From assembly GCA_027492675.1 (NCBI GenBank), contig JAPUEI010000026.1:44703-108702 (forward strand): a stretch of 64,000 nt of DNA. The letters are read 5' to 3'. This document shows, piece after piece, positions 34,231-44,255 of the stretch. The notes below the pieces were generated by a model. That model ran no database searches, was not told the origin of the DNA, and was given only the letters and a program-made list of their open reading frames with translations. The position numbers and the translations under genes were made by a program. The DNA comes from Propionibacteriaceae bacterium. Lineage in GTDB: Bacteria > Actinomycetota > Actinomycetes > Propionibacteriales > Propionibacteriaceae. Within the stretch, counting starts at the first letter, position 1. The number at the start of each line of letters is the position of its first letter.

Positions 34231-35175
34231 ATGCGGCGCCGGACCTTCCTCCTCGGGCTCGGGGTGCTGAGCGTCTCGGGGTGCATGGCCACCGATCCGC
34301 GGATCACGGGCAAGCCCGACCCGATCCCCTCTCCCACACCCCTCGCCCCCCTGAGCGGCGCGTCGGCACTCGCGAGCCTCGAAGGGGCTGTGGCCGACCT
34401 ACTGGCTGGCATGGCGGCTTCCCCGTGGGCCGCCGCCGACGCCGCGAGGTTCACCCTGCTGGCCGGCATCCACCGCACACACCAGGCAGTGCTGGCGGCT
34501 CCCGACCCGCTCCGCCGCGAGGCCGTACAGGTCGAGGGCACGACCGTGACCGCTCCGGCCGATCGCGCGCAGGCGTTGGCGGCCGCGACCAGCGTGCTGA
34601 CGCGGTTGAAGCAGTCCCACGAGGCCCTTGCGGCCCAGACGACCGGGCTGGCCGCGGCGTTCTGGGCCTCGCAGGCGGCATCGGCCGTACAGACGATCTC
34701 GGCACTGACGCTGTCCGTGACGGCGGTCACGCCGACCGTCCCGCTCCGGCTGGTGGCCGCCACCACCCCGGCCGCGGCCACCGATGCGCTGTTGGACCGC
34801 TACCACGAGGCGGCGTACGGGCTCGAGTCCTGCCTCGGACGCCTGTCGTCGGCCCATCCCTGGCGTGCGCAGCTCAGCGCCGTCGCGACCGCGACGAAGA
34901 CCCAGCGGGATGCACTCGTGGCGAGAGCTCGGGCCGCATCGCAGACCCCGGCACCTGGCGCGGCAGCGTACTCGGTGCCGGCGACCTCCTCAGACGACCA
35001 GGCACTCGCGCTGGCTGCTCGACTGCTGGCGGCGATCACCGCCGCGGCGACCGTCGTCGTGGCGAGCGTGCCGACGGTGACGGCCACGGCGGTCGCCGAC
35101 CTGGAGACCGCGTCCACCCTCGGGCTCTCCCTGGGGATGGGCTTGGCCGAGTACCCGGGGTGGCCGGACACCTGA
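34231..35175 (+). CDS. Putative lipoprotein with DUF4439 (ferritin-like) domain
   Basis: 314 aa. The signal peptide starts with RRRTFLLG, a Tat-like twin-Arg stretch, and ends in lipobox SVSGC (Cys18). A Pro-rich spacer and a first Ala-rich helical region are followed by a C-terminal four-helix segment (LLDRYHEAAYGLESC) typical of DUF4439. The product is probably an outer-face lipoprotein of unknown function. Start is leaderless by the promoter position. Confidence 0.8.
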   Translation: MRRRTFLLGLGVLSVSGCMATDPRITGKPDPIPSPTPLAPLSGASALASLEGAVADLLAGMAASPWAAADAARFTLLAGIHRTHQAVLAAPDPLRREAVQVEGTTVTAPADRAQALAAATSVLTRLKQSHEALAAQTTGLAAAFWASQAASAVQTISALTLSVTAVTPTVPLRLVAATTPAAATDALLDRYHEAAYGLESCLGRLSSAHPWRAQLSAVATATKTQRDALVARARAASQTPAPGAAAYSVPATSSDDQALALAARLLAAITAAATVVVASVPTVTATAVADLETASTLGLSLGMGLAEYPGWPDT

Positions 35176-35176
35176 G

Positions 35177-35288
35177 TCCCGACGTTGCACGGCATATGAA
35201 GTGCCCAGGCAATGGGGAGTGCGGGCAACCCCGACGGTCCCGGGCATATGGCCTGTCGTTAAGCCCCGTAACCCGAGCAACGTCGGGA
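35177..35288. repeat. Structured element bounded by a 12-base inverted repeat
   Basis: TCCCGACGTTGC (35177-35188) is exactly complementary to 35277-35288, enclosing 88 bases. Inside, GGCATATG occurs twice (35191 and 35243) and GGGG...CCCC and TGCCC...GGGCA pairs could form further stems. It lies one base after the lipoprotein stop and 81 bases before the HNH start. It may be a structured RNA, a regulatory site or a small mobile element. I cannot name it. Confidence 0.5.
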
Positions 35289-35369
35289 GTGGCCCGCCGG
35301 GGCCCTGAAGAGACGCCGATAACCGGTGCTTCTTCGGGACTCGCGACGGTTGCGGGTAGGGATTGCGAT

Positions 35370-36353
35370 ATGACATTCCACGCTCAGAGGGTCCGCATGC
35401 GCCACCATGATGGAGTGCGAGCGTACGTCGGTGTGACGGACTGGGAGTGGTACCAGTCGTTGAGCCGCCGAGGTGCTACTGAGGCGAACTTCTGGCAGCC
35501 CAGTGGCGGTGACCGTTTCCGCGCGATTCCCAGGGGAGCGCCATTCCTATTCAAGACCCACAGGGCACACGGCGATCGCCTGGTGGGCGTGGGCTATCTG
35601 TCTGGGTGGGCCGCCCTTCCCGTGTCTCAAGCCTGGGAGTTCTTCGGCGAGGACAACGGCTGTTCGTCGGAGGGGGAGATGCGACGACGGATCCACAAGT
35701 ACCGCGGAGCTGCCGCTGTGGCGAACGACGACCCGATCGTCGGATGCATCATGCTTCGCGACATCACGTTCGTCCCGAGCGACCGCGCGCCGGAAGGGCC
35801 ACCTGACTGGTCTCGGCCCATTGTGCGCGGCAAGAGCTACGACCTGGATTCCTCGAGCGGTAGTTATGTGGAGAGTGCCATTCATCAAATCCTCCGGCTT
35901 GGCACGGAAGACGGCATAAGGACCCCGCTTAACGTGCCTGGCCCCGTGTTCGGCGACCCTCACCTCGCCCCCACGCGCGTCGGCCAAGCGGCCTTCAAGG
36001 CCTTGGTACAGGAAGCCTATGGAAGGCGCTGCGCCGTCACCGGAGACAAGATCGTCCCGGTCCTCCAGGCGGCACACATCCGACCGGTCACGGACGATGG
36101 CGAAAACCGGGTCGACAACGGGCTGCTTCTTCGCTCGGACGTCCACACACTGTTCGACCGGGGCTACCTCGGTGTGCATCCTGTAAGTCGCCGATTGCTG
36201 GTCAGCCAGCGTCTGCGCTCAGACTGGGGCAACGGCGAAGAGTTCTATCGCCGCGCGTCATCGAGCGAGCCCATTGCACTACCGGTGGAACGCGCCGACC
36301 AGCCCAACGGAGAATTCTTGACTTGGCACATGGATCGACGCTTCCTCACCTAG
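35370..36353 (+). CDS. HNH endonuclease, putative restriction-like
   Basis: 327 aa. The C-terminal HNH domain (HNH_2-like, about 218-280) has CAVTGDKIVPVLQAAHIRPV, then NGLLLRSDVHTLFDRGYL, with both His and Asn ligands intact. The N-terminal 180 residues (EANFWQPSGG, APFLFKTHRAHGDRLVGVGY, SQAWEFFGEDNG) look like a PUA/EVE-type reader domain, an inference from pattern only. Composition is visibly less GC-rich than its neighbours, suggesting transfer. ATG 35370 is my start; ATG 35397 is possible. Confidence 0.75.
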   Translation: MTFHAQRVRMRHHDGVRAYVGVTDWEWYQSLSRRGATEANFWQPSGGDRFRAIPRGAPFLFKTHRAHGDRLVGVGYLSGWAALPVSQAWEFFGEDNGCSSEGEMRRRIHKYRGAAAVANDDPIVGCIMLRDITFVPSDRAPEGPPDWSRPIVRGKSYDLDSSSGSYVESAIHQILRLGTEDGIRTPLNVPGPVFGDPHLAPTRVGQAAFKALVQEAYGRRCAVTGDKIVPVLQAAHIRPVTDDGENRVDNGLLLRSDVHTLFDRGYLGVHPVSRRLLVSQRLRSDWGNGEEFYRRASSSEPIALPVERADQPNGEFLTWHMDRRFLT

Positions 36354-36382
36354 GCCGCGGTCCGTGTAGGGCGGTGGCCGCG

Positions 36383-37171
36383 CTACACGAACATCGCGAC
36401 CGTGTCCCAGGCGAGCTTGAGGGCTAGGCCGGTGACGGTGACGAGGAAGACCTTGCGGACGAAGCCGTTGCCGTGGCGGATGGCCATGCGCGCGCCGATG
36501 GCGCCACCGGTGAGGTTGGCGACGGCCATCGTGGCGCCGATCCCCCACAGCACGTGGCCGGTGAGCCCCAGGACCACGATCGCGGCGACGTTGGTGGTGA
36601 GGTTCGCCAGCTTCGTGAGCACGGTCGCCTGGAGGAAGCCGTAGCCGATGACGGCGACCAGGAGGATGACGAAGAACGTGCCGGTGCCTGGACCCACCAG
36701 ACCGTCCCAGAGCCCCACGCCGAGCCCGATCGCCGCGACGCGCCAGACACGAGCGCGGCCCTCGTGGCGCAGGTTCGTCTCCAGGCCGAGCGCCGGACGA
36801 CGCAGCGTGTAGACACCGACCACCACGACCACCACGAGGACGAGGGGGGTGAAGAGCTGACGGGGTACGAAACGTACGAGCTGGGCACCGGTCGTCGACC
36901 CCACGTACGCGGCGGCCATGAGCGGCAGGGCGATCTTCCACTCGACGCGGACCTTGCGCAGGTACGTCGCCGTGGCGATGGCCGTGCCTGCCGCGCTCGA
37001 CAGCTTGTTGGTGCCCGAGATCGTGGCCACCGGCGTGCTCTGAGGCAGGCCGATGAGCAGGCTCGGAAGCTGGATCAGCCCTCCCCCGCCGACGACGGCG
37101 TCGATCCAGCCCGCCGCGAACGCGGCGACGACCAGCAACGCCAACGTCGTCAGCGGCAGGCCCAGGATCAC
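36383..37171 (-). CDS. TauE/SafE (TSUP) family permease
   Basis: 262 aa with about eight membrane spans. The signature [19 protein letters not shown] opens the protein and the repeat half has [15 protein letters not shown]. The family exports or imports sulfite, sulfonates and other organic anions; the substrate is not readable. The GTG start overlaps the proS stop by four bases. It is convergent with the HNH gene. Confidence 0.88.
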   Translation of the reverse strand: MILGLPLTTLALLVVAAFAAGWIDAVVGGGGLIQLPSLLIGLPQSTPVATISGTNKLSSAAGTAIATATYLRKVRVEWKIALPLMAAAYVGSTTGAQLVRFVPRQLFTPLVLVVVVVVGVYTLRRPALGLETNLRHEGRARVWRVAAIGLGVGLWDGLVGPGTGTFFVILLVAVIGYGFLQATVLTKLANLTTNVAAIVVLGLTGHVLWGIGATMAVANLTGGAIGARMAIRHGNGFVRKVFLVTVTGLALKLAWDTVAMFV

Positions 37172-38946
37172 GCTCCGCGCACGTCCTGGATCACGCGGGC
37201 GACGACGTCCTCGGTCGACACCTCGTCCTTCGTCTGGGCCGTGCGATCTCGCACCTCGACAAGGCCGTTCGCGAGCCCGCGGCCCACGACGACTGCGGTC
37301 GGGATGCCCAGCACCTCGGCGTCGGTGAACTTCACGCCGGGAGATGCCTTGCGGTCCTCGAGCAGCACCTCGAGACCTGCCCCGGACAGCTCGAGCGCGA
37401 TCCGCGACGCCTCGTCGACGAGCTCCTGCTCCTTGCCGGCGGGGATGACGATGACGTCGTACGGCGCCAGCGTCCTCGGCCACGCCAGGCCGCGCTCGTC
37501 GCACGTCGTCTCGGCCACCATGGCGACGGCGCGCGAGATGCCGATCCCGTACGAGCCCATCGTGACCGTCGCGAGCTTGCCGTTCTGGTCGAGCACCTTG
37601 AGCCCGAGCGCCTCGGCGTACTTCGTGCCTAGCTGGAAGATGTGACCCATCTCGACGCCGCGCGCGAGCTCCAAGGGTCCGGAGCCGTCGGGAGCCGGGT
37701 CCCCCGCACGTACCTCGGCCACGTCGATGACGCCGTCGGCGGTGAAGTCACGACCGGCGACGAGGTTCACGATGTGGTGGTCAGCGAGGTTGGCCCCGGT
37801 CAGCCAGGCCGTGCCCTCGACCACCCGCGGGTCGACGAGGTAGCGGATGCCGGTAGGCGACTCGGTGCCGAGCACGGCCTCGCCGTCCTTCGCGGGACCG
37901 ATGTAGCCCTTGACGAGCAGCGGGTGCGCCGCGAAGTCCGCCTCGGCGAACGCGATGGCCTCCGCGGGCGACACGGCCGCCTCCAGTCGCTTGACGTCGA
38001 CGTCACGGTCGCCGGGCAGGCCGACGATCAGCGGCTCCTTCTTGCCGTCGGGGTGCTGCAGCATGAACACGACGTTCTTGAGCGTGTCCGCGCCCGTCCA
38101 TGCGCGGTCGGCCCGCGGGGCGACGTCGTTCACAGCGTCGACGAGCGTGTCGATCGTGCCGGCACCGGGCGTGTGGATGACCGTGGGCGCGGGGGTGTTC
38201 GACGCGTCGACGGAAGCGGGCGCGTTGACCGTGACCGCCTCCACGTTGGCCGCGTAGCCGCCGGGCGAGCGCACGAACGTGTCCTCGCCGTTGGGGGCCA
38301 CCGCGAGGAACTCCTCCGACGCCGAGCCGCCCATGGCGCCCGACTGGGCCTTGACGATCACGTACTCGAAGCCGAGCCGGTCCATGACCTTGATGTACGC
38401 CTGGCGGTGCATCTCGTACGACTTCTGCAGACCCTCGGAGTCCATGTCGAAGGAGTACGAGTCCTTCATGATGAACTCGCGGCCGCGGAGCAGGCCTGCG
38501 CGCGGGCGGGCCTCATCGCGGTACTTCGTCTGGATCTGGAACAGCGTCAGGGGAAGGTCCTTGTACGAGTTGTACAGGTCCTTGACCATGAGGGTGAACA
38601 TCTCCTCGTGGGTGGGCCCGAGGAGGTAGTCGCCGCCCTTGCGGTCCTTGAGACGGAACAGGTTGGGCCCGTACTCGGTCCAGCGGTGCGTCGACTCGTA
38701 CGGCTCACGGGGCAGCAGCGCGGGGAACCGCACCTCCTGCGCACCGATCGCGGTCATCTCCTCGCGCACGATCTGCTCGACCTTGGCGAGCACCTTGAGG
38801 CCCAGCGGCAGCCAGGAGTAGATGCCGGGCGCCGCACGACGGATGTAGCCCGCGCGCACCAGCCAGCGGTGGCTGGGGACCTCGGCGTCGGCCGGGTCAT
38901 CCCGCAGGGTGCGGACGAACAACTGGCTCATGTGCGTGACGGCCAC
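37168..38946 (-). CDS. proS: Prolyl-tRNA synthetase, bacterial type
   Basis: 592 aa, class II synthetase. Motif 1 lies around [15 protein letters not shown], motif 2 ([21 protein letters not shown]) and motif 3 ([12 protein letters not shown]) are present, and an inserted editing domain separates motifs 2 and 3. I choose GTG 38946 because AGGAG lies 7 bases before it; ATG 38931 would lack a site. A TAGGCT -10 is at 38984-38989. Confidence 0.95.
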   Translation of the reverse strand: MAVTHMSQLFVRTLRDDPADAEVPSHRWLVRAGYIRRAAPGIYSWLPLGLKVLAKVEQIVREEMTAIGAQEVRFPALLPREPYESTHRWTEYGPNLFRLKDRKGGDYLLGPTHEEMFTLMVKDLYNSYKDLPLTLFQIQTKYRDEARPRAGLLRGREFIMKDSYSFDMDSEGLQKSYEMHRQAYIKVMDRLGFEYVIVKAQSGAMGGSASEEFLAVAPNGEDTFVRSPGGYAANVEAVTVNAPASVDASNTPAPTVIHTPGAGTIDTLVDAVNDVAPRADRAWTGADTLKNVVFMLQHPDGKKEPLIVGLPGDRDVDVKRLEAAVSPAEAIAFAEADFAAHPLLVKGYIGPAKDGEAVLGTESPTGIRYLVDPRVVEGTAWLTGANLADHHIVNLVAGRDFTADGVIDVAEVRAGDPAPDGSGPLELARGVEMGHIFQLGTKYAEALGLKVLDQNGKLATVTMGSYGIGISRAVAMVAETTCDERGLAWPRTLAPYDVIVIPAGKEQELVDEASRIALELSGAGLEVLLEDRKASPGVKFTDAEVLGIPTAVVVGRGLANGLVEVRDRTAQTKDEVSTEDVVARVIQDVRGA

Positions 38947-38983
38947 GAACACTCTCCTGGTCGAGAAATCGGATGCTCCTCGC

Positions 38984-38989
38984 AGCCTA
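38984..38989 (-). promoter_or_regulatory. -10 box of proS
   Basis: TAGGCT on the - strand about 38 bases before the GTG of proS, with an AGGAG ribosome site between. No -35 consensus. Confidence 0.4.
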
Positions 38990-39054
38990 TCGAGGTCGGC
39001 CGACAGCTCACGACTGGACGGCGTGAGCTGGAAGAACGTGGTCTGCGGGGCCGA

Positions 39055-39060
39055 TAGTGT
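39055..39060 (+). promoter_or_regulatory. -10 box of the Pro/Gln-rich membrane protein, leaderless
   Basis: TAGTGT followed by seven bases and GTG 39068. It faces away from the proS promoter 70 bases to the left. Confidence 0.55.
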
Positions 39061-39067
39061 CCGGGAC

Positions 39068-39592
39068 GTGACGCAGCCCGGACAGCCGTACCCCCAACAG
39101 CCCTATAGCCAGCAGCCGTACCCGCCTGCGCAGCAGCCGTACCCGCAGACCTACGGGCACCTGCCGCCGTACACGCAGGGGCCTGTCGGCAGCTTCGGGC
39201 CCCAGAACGTCGGGGCCCCGGTGGGTCCCGCGCACCTGCGCGTCCACCTCCAGGGCAGCGTCCTGACGAGCAGCATGATCACGCCCACGCTGTGCCTCAA
39301 CGGCCAGGTCGTGCACGCCTCGTACGGACCGAACGACTACCAGCTGCCTCCCGGTCAGTACCACGTGAGCGCGTACGCCCAGTGGTTGCGCCAGTACGGT
39401 CAGGCCGCGGTCGACGTCGTCCTGCAGCCGGGGCAGTCGGTCGAGGTCTTCTACGCCGCCCCCGTGACCCAGTTCCAGACCGGCTCCATGGGGTTCACGA
39501 AGCAGCGTCGGAAGGGCGGCTGGCTGCTGTTCGGCATCATCGCCGTGATGCTGGTCATCGTGCTCATCCCGCTGCTGGGGGCGCTGCACTGA
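39068..39592 (+). CDS. Pro/Gln/Tyr-rich tail-anchored membrane protein
   Basis: 174 aa. An N-terminal low-complexity region carries QQPY repeats (four copies in residues 9-26). A beta-rich middle domain follows ([26 protein letters not shown]). A basic stop-transfer (KQRRKGG) and one C-terminal span (about 152-172) end the protein. Function is unknown. Start is leaderless; a longer frame upstream overlaps the proS promoter. Confidence 0.7.
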   Translation: MTQPGQPYPQQPYSQQPYPPAQQPYPQTYGHLPPYTQGPVGSFGPQNVGAPVGPAHLRVHLQGSVLTSSMITPTLCLNGQVVHASYGPNDYQLPPGQYHVSAYAQWLRQYGQAAVDVVLQPGQSVEVFYAAPVTQFQTGSMGFTKQRRKGGWLLFGIIAVMLVIVLIPLLGALH

Positions 39593-39624
39593 CCCACGTC
39601 GGAGACCGCCGGGACCGGGTCGCC

Positions 39625-39630
39625 TAGGAT
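39625..39630 (+). promoter_or_regulatory. -10 box of the 40-residue gene, leaderless
   Basis: TAGGAT followed by six bases and ATG 39637. Confidence 0.5.
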
Positions 39631-39636
39631 GGCCCG

Positions 39637-39759
39637 ATGACCACCACGACGCCGCCCAAGAAGGCCACGCCGCTACCCCTCGGGACCTGGGTCGCGCTCG
39701 GCGTGATCGGTGTCGTGGTCCTCGGCTCGGCGTTCCTGGTGTTCTTCGTCATCCGCTGA
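39637..39759 (+). CDS. 40-residue single-span membrane microprotein
   Basis: Too short for most gene finders. The frame encodes a Thr/Pro/Lys start (MTTTTPPKKATPLPL), one membrane span (GTWVALGVIGVVVLGSAFLV) and a short FFVIR end. Codon third positions are GC-rich as in real genes here. It has its own leaderless promoter and lies 44 bases after the Pro/Gln-rich protein. Function is unknown. Confidence 0.55.
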   Translation: MTTTTPPKKATPLPLGTWVALGVIGVVVLGSAFLVFFVIR

Positions 39760-39775
39760 CGGGCCGCTGAGCCCG

Positions 39776-40615
39776 TCAGTACAGCACCGTGGCGAAGGCC
39801 CCGATCTCCTCGAAGCCCACCCGTCTGTACAGCGCGCGCGCCTTGACGTTGAAGTCGTTCACGTACAGCGTCACGTGCGGCCACACCTGCTCGCAGAGCT
39901 CGACGACTGCTGCCATCGCAGGGGCCGACAGCCCTCGTCCACGCAGGTCGGGGCGCAGCCAGACGCCCGCCACCTGACACACGGTCGCGGTCGACGAGCC
40001 GACGTCGGACTTGAAGATCACCTCGCCGTTCTCGACGATGCCCATGGCGCAGCCGGTCTCCATGAGCCTGTCCACGTACCAGCGGTAGCCGTTCGACCCG
40101 TCGAGCGGGGAGACGCCGACTTCCTCGGTGTACATCGCCACGGCGGCATCGAAGTAGCTGACCTCGTCGGCACGACCCACCCGTCGTACACGCGGGTCGG
40201 GTTCCACGGCAGGCGGCCCGCTGATGACCATGAGCGGCTGGCAGGCCCGGATCTCGCGCGGCCGCTGCCACGACCCGCCGGGCCAGCGACGGCACAGCTT
40301 CTCGTACATGCTGAGCGCCTCGTCGGCCGTGCCGAGGATCGACGCGCAGGTACGGATCGGGCCGATGCGATTGACGTACGCGTCCAGCGCCGCGGGGGTG
40401 CCGTTGATCGGCACCAGATTCGCGCCGTGGTGAAGGATCGAGACGAGCTCGCCGTCCTCCTCGTAGCCCCACACCTCGCAGCCGAGCATGAACGCCTCGA
40501 GCCCGCCCGTACGGATGCGGGAGCCGACGAACACGTTCTCGTACGGCTTGCGGAGCAGCAGCTCCTGGACGCGAGGCAGATCCTCGTTCGTGAGCGTCCG
40601 GACGGATTGGCCCAC
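39776..40615 (-). CDS. DUF4081-GNAT acetyltransferase
   Basis: 279 aa. An N-terminal DUF4081 half (RIRTGGLEAFMLGCEVWGY) is followed by a GNAT half with VWLRPDLRGRGLSAPAM and LYVNDFNVKARALYRRVGFEEIG. This two-domain protein is found beside ispG in many actinobacteria; the substrate is unknown. Start GTG is one base after the ispG stop. Confidence 0.85.
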   Translation of the reverse strand: MGQSVRTLTNEDLPRVQELLLRKPYENVFVGSRIRTGGLEAFMLGCEVWGYEEDGELVSILHHGANLVPINGTPAALDAYVNRIGPIRTCASILGTADEALSMYEKLCRRWPGGSWQRPREIRACQPLMVISGPPAVEPDPRVRRVGRADEVSYFDAAVAMYTEEVGVSPLDGSNGYRWYVDRLMETGCAMGIVENGEVIFKSDVGSSTATVCQVAGVWLRPDLRGRGLSAPAMAAVVELCEQVWPHVTLYVNDFNVKARALYRRVGFEEIGAFATVLY

Positions 40616-40616
40616 G

Positions 40617-41762
40617 TCAGCCCACCGAGACGACAGGCGACCCTTCGGTCTCCCCCATCTCCTCAGCGAGCTTGAGCGCTTCAGCGATCAGGTTCTCGAC
40701 GATCTGGTCCTCGGGCACGGTGCGTACGACCTCGCCGCGGACGAAGATCTGCCCCTTGCCGTTGCCCGACGCGACGCCGAGGTCGGCCTCGCGCGCCTCA
40801 CCGGGACCGTTGACGACGCAGCCCATGACCGCCACGCGCAGCGGCACGGTCATGCCGGCCAGGCCAGCGGTGACCTCGTCGGCCAGCGTGTACACGTCGA
40901 CCTGGGCCCGCCCGCAGGACGGGCAGGAGACGATCTCGAGGTGGCGGGGACGCAGGTTCAGCGACTCGAGGATCTTGACGCCGACCTTGACCTCTTCGAC
41001 CGGGGGCGCGGACAGCGAGACGCGGATCGTGTCGCCGATGCCTTGGCTCAGCAGCGCGCCGAACGCCGTCGCGGACTTGATGGTGCCCTGGAACGCCGGG
41101 CCGGCCTCGGTGACGCCGAGATGCAGCGGGTAGTCGCAGCGCTCGGCGAGCAGCTCGTACGCCTTCACCATGACGACCGGGTCGTGGTGCTTGACGGAGA
41201 TCTTGAAGTCGCGGAAGCCGTGCTCCTCGAACAGCGACGCCTCCCACAGCGCCGACTCGACGAGCGCGTCGGGCGTCGCAGAGCCGTACTTGTCCATGAT
41301 CCGCTTGTCGAGCGACCCGGCGTTGACGCCGATCCGCAGGGACACACCGGCATCGAGCGCGTAGCGGGCGATCTCCCCCACCTTGTCGTCGAACGCCTTG
41401 ATGTTGCCCGGGTTGACCCGCACGGCGGCGCAGCCGGCGTCGATCGCCGCGAACACGTACTTCGGCTGGAAGTGGATGTCCGCGATCACCGGAATCTGCG
41501 ACTTACCAGCGATGATCGGCAGCGCGTCCGCGTCGTCCTGACTCGGCACGGCGACACGCACGATGTCGCAACCCGCCGCGGTCAGCTCGGCGATCTGCTG
41601 CAGCGTGGCGTTGATGTCAGTCGTCTTGGTCGTCGTCATGGACTGCACCGAGATCGGCGCATCACCTCCGACGAGCACCTTGCCGACGCGGATCTGGCGC
41701 GTGAGATGGCGCTTCGCGAGTACGGGTACGGGAGGCTTGGGCATCCCCAGGGTCACGGCCAC
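40617..41762 (-). CDS. ispG: 4-hydroxy-3-methylbut-2-en-1-yl diphosphate synthase (IspG/GcpE)
   Basis: 381 aa, [4Fe-4S] enzyme of the MEP isoprenoid pathway. The N-terminal TIM barrel ([23 protein letters not shown]) is followed by the cluster-binding Cys set SCPSCGR and [10 protein letters not shown]. The GTG start precedes [10 protein letters not shown]. It lies in the dxr-rseP-ispG series and supplies the pathway step after DXR and the intervening Isp enzymes, which are not in the window. Confidence 0.96.
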   Translation of the reverse strand: MAVTLGMPKPPVPVLAKRHLTRQIRVGKVLVGGDAPISVQSMTTTKTTDINATLQQIAELTAAGCDIVRVAVPSQDDADALPIIAGKSQIPVIADIHFQPKYVFAAIDAGCAAVRVNPGNIKAFDDKVGEIARYALDAGVSLRIGVNAGSLDKRIMDKYGSATPDALVESALWEASLFEEHGFRDFKISVKHHDPVVMVKAYELLAERCDYPLHLGVTEAGPAFQGTIKSATAFGALLSQGIGDTIRVSLSAPPVEEVKVGVKILESLNLRPRHLEIVSCPSCGRAQVDVYTLADEVTAGLAGMTVPLRVAVMGCVVNGPGEAREADLGVASGNGKGQIFVRGEVVRTVPEDQIVENLIAEALKLAEEMGETEGSPVVSVG

Positions 41763-41779
41763 GTGAGTTGGCTCCTCGG

Positions 41780-43048
41780 TCAGAAGATCCGGATCGGACT
41801 GATGATGTCGGCGACCACCAGGACGGCGCCCGCGATCATCAGGAAGGCCCCTACAACATACGCCACAGGCAAGAGCCGGGCCGTATCGACGAACCCGGGG
41901 TCCGGTCGTCTGAACACCTTGGCCCATCCTCGACGCAGCGCCTCCCACAGCGCCCCCGCGATGTGACCGCCGTCGAAGGGCAGCAGCGGCACGAGGTTGA
42001 GGATCGCCACGAACAGGTTCACCCCGCCCAGCAGGGAGAAGTACGAGGCGATGCGGCTCGACAAGGTCAGCTGGTCCGTGGTGGCGAGCTCGCTGGCGGC
42101 GACGGAGGCACCGATGACGCTCAGGGGCCCGGTCACGTCACGCGGCTTGCCGGTGACCATGTCGTACGCCGTCGTGAACACCTTGACCGGGAAGCTCGCC
42201 AGCGCCTTGACGCTCTGAGTGGTCATCGTCCACATCTGCTGGGCCGTGCCGACAGGGCCGACGTGAACGACGGTCGTCGTACTCGACATGCCCGCGAAGC
42301 CCGCGGTGACGGTCTTGTTCGGGTCGTCGAGATCGCTCAGCTGGCGCAGCACGCCGTGGACGGTGGGCAGCGTGACCTGCCCCTGGCCCGGACGGTCGAC
42401 AGTGAAGGTGAGCCCGCCCTCGCCCTGCGCGCGAACCAGCACGACGAGGTCACGCCAGGTGGAGACGGAGGTGCCGTTGAGCGCGAGGATCGTGTCGCCG
42501 ACCTGGACACCTGCCTGCTTGGCCGGTGGGGCGACGCAGGTCGCGGGTGCCGCGTCGAGGCACTGCGTGACGGCGGCGACCGTGAGGGTCTGCTGCGACT
42601 GTCCGTACGCGAGGTTGATGCCGAGGAAGATCACGAAGGCCAGCAGGATGTTCATCGCCGGACCACCGGCCATGATGATCAGCTTCTGCCAGGACTTCTT
42701 CTGGTAGAACAGCCGGTTCGTCGCGACATCGGTGGCCGTGATGTCGGCCCACTCGGCCTCGCGGGCGCCGTCGGCGAACTCGGCAAGCCGGCCGGTGCGG
42801 CCTTCCTTGGCAGGCGGGTACATGCCCATCAGCCGCACGTAGCCCCCGAGCGGGAGCAGCTTGATCCCGTACTCGGTCTCACCGCGGCGCGTCGACCAGA
42901 GCGTCTTCCAGAAGCCCACGAAGTACTTGGGCACTCGCACACCGAAGATCTTCGCGGGCACCAGGTGCCCCACCTCGTGGAGCGCGATGGACGCCATGAT
43001 GAGCGCGAAGAACCCGACCCCGGCGAGCACCGCCCAGACGATGGTCAC
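41780..43048 (-). CDS. Site-2 intramembrane metalloprotease (RseP/Rip1-like)
   Basis: 422 aa. Zinc motif HEVGH at 24-28 lies in the first membrane span, a PDZ domain ([16 protein letters not shown]) is in the middle and the second active-site motif [12 protein letters not shown] is near 355. It cleaves anti-sigma factors or similar membrane substrates. Its place between dxr and ispG is the actinobacterial norm. The GTG overlaps the dxr stop by four bases. Confidence 0.93.
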   Translation of the reverse strand: MTIVWAVLAGVGFFALIMASIALHEVGHLVPAKIFGVRVPKYFVGFWKTLWSTRRGETEYGIKLLPLGGYVRLMGMYPPAKEGRTGRLAEFADGAREAEWADITATDVATNRLFYQKKSWQKLIIMAGGPAMNILLAFVIFLGINLAYGQSQQTLTVAAVTQCLDAAPATCVAPPAKQAGVQVGDTILALNGTSVSTWRDLVVLVRAQGEGGLTFTVDRPGQGQVTLPTVHGVLRQLSDLDDPNKTVTAGFAGMSSTTTVVHVGPVGTAQQMWTMTTQSVKALASFPVKVFTTAYDMVTGKPRDVTGPLSVIGASVAASELATTDQLTLSSRIASYFSLLGGVNLFVAILNLVPLLPFDGGHIAGALWEALRRGWAKVFRRPDPGFVDTARLLPVAYVVGAFLMIAGAVLVVADIISPIRIF

Positions 43049-44244
43049 GCCAACTCCCTCTCGATGAACTCCGCGGCCCGCAGCCGTCCCCAGGTGTCAG
43101 CGGCGAGGACGGCGTCGACCGTGAGGTCCGCGTCGGCGACGTGTGCCGCACCCGCTGTCGATGGTAGGCCGGGTGCGGTAGCGAGATGCTCCGCGAGCAC
43201 GGTCCGTACGACATCGGTGATGCCCAGGAACGACAACCGGCCCTCGCAGAACGCGTCGACGGCGGCCTCGTTGGCGGCGTTGTAGACCGCCGGGGCGGTT
43301 CCCGCGGCGCGGCCCGCTGTACGGGCGAGCTCGACAGCTCCGAACGTGGCCTCGTCCAGCGGCTCGAACGTCCATGCGGTGGGCGATGTCCAGGCGTTCG
43401 GCGGTGTGACTCCTGGAAGACGGTCCGGCCAGGTCAGCGCGAGACCGATGGGAAGCCGCATGTCGGGCGGCGAGCACTGGGCGATGGTCGAGCCGTCGAC
43501 GTACTCCACCATCGAGTGCACGATCGACTGCGGGTGCACGACGACGGTGATGTCATCAATGGCCACGTCGTACAGCAGGTGCGCCTCGAGCAGCTCCAGT
43601 CCCTTGTTGACCAGCGTCGAGGAGTTGATCGTGATGACGCGCCCCATGGCCCAGTTCGGGTGGGCGAGGGCCTCTTCGACGGTCACCTCGGTGAGCTGGT
43701 CGCGTGTACGGCCTCGGAACGGGCCGCCGGAGGCGGTGAGGATCAGGCGCCGCACCTCGTCGGCGCGACCGGCGCGCAGCGCTTGGGCGAACGCGGAGTG
43801 CTCGGAGTCGACGGCCACGAGCTGTCCGGGGGTGGCGGCGGCTGTCACCAACCGGCCACCGATGACCAGCGACTCCTTGTTGGCCAGCGCCAACGTGGTG
43901 CCGGCCGCCAGCGTGGCCAGCGTCGGCCTCAGGCCGGCAGCCCCGGTGATCGCGTTGAGCACGACATCGCAGTCGGCCTCGGCCAACACGGTCGAGGACT
44001 CCGGTCCGACGAACAGCTCGGGAGCCTCCGTGCCGAGCTCTGCACGCAACGCGTCGGCAGCGTCAGTGGTCGGAAGTGCGACCACGGCCGGCGAGAACCG
44101 CCGCACCTGGTCGGCCAGGACGTCGATGCGCGAGCCACCCGCGGACAGGCCGACCACCCGGAACCGGTCGGGATAGCGGGTGACGACGTCGAGGGTCTGG
44201 GTCCCGATGGACCCGGTGGAGCCGAGAAGGATGACGTCGCGCAC
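43045..44244 (-). CDS. dxr: 1-deoxy-D-xylulose 5-phosphate reductoisomerase
   Basis: About 399 aa, first committed MEP-pathway enzyme. NADPH motif LLGSTGSIGTQ at the start, metal/substrate motifs VDSEHSAFAQ and ILTASGGPFRG, and HPNWAMGRVITINS are all intact. I place the start at GTG 44244, eight bases after TAGCGT; a TTG at 44253 would lie within that box. The stop of the gene upstream is a few bases away. Confidence 0.94.
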   Translation of the reverse strand: MRDVILLGSTGSIGTQTLDVVTRYPDRFRVVGLSAGGSRIDVLADQVRRFSPAVVALPTTDAADALRAELGTEAPELFVGPESSTVLAEADCDVVLNAITGAAGLRPTLATLAAGTTLALANKESLVIGGRLVTAAATPGQLVAVDSEHSAFAQALRAGRADEVRRLILTASGGPFRGRTRDQLTEVTVEEALAHPNWAMGRVITINSSTLVNKGLELLEAHLLYDVAIDDITVVVHPQSIVHSMVEYVDGSTIAQCSPPDMRLPIGLALTWPDRLPGVTPPNAWTSPTAWTFEPLDEATFGAVELARTAGRAAGTAPAVYNAANEAAVDAFCEGRLSFLGITDVVRTVLAEHLATAPGLPSTAGAAHVADADLTVDAVLAADTWGRLRAAEFIERELA

Positions 44245-44255
44245 GTCGGCCAACG

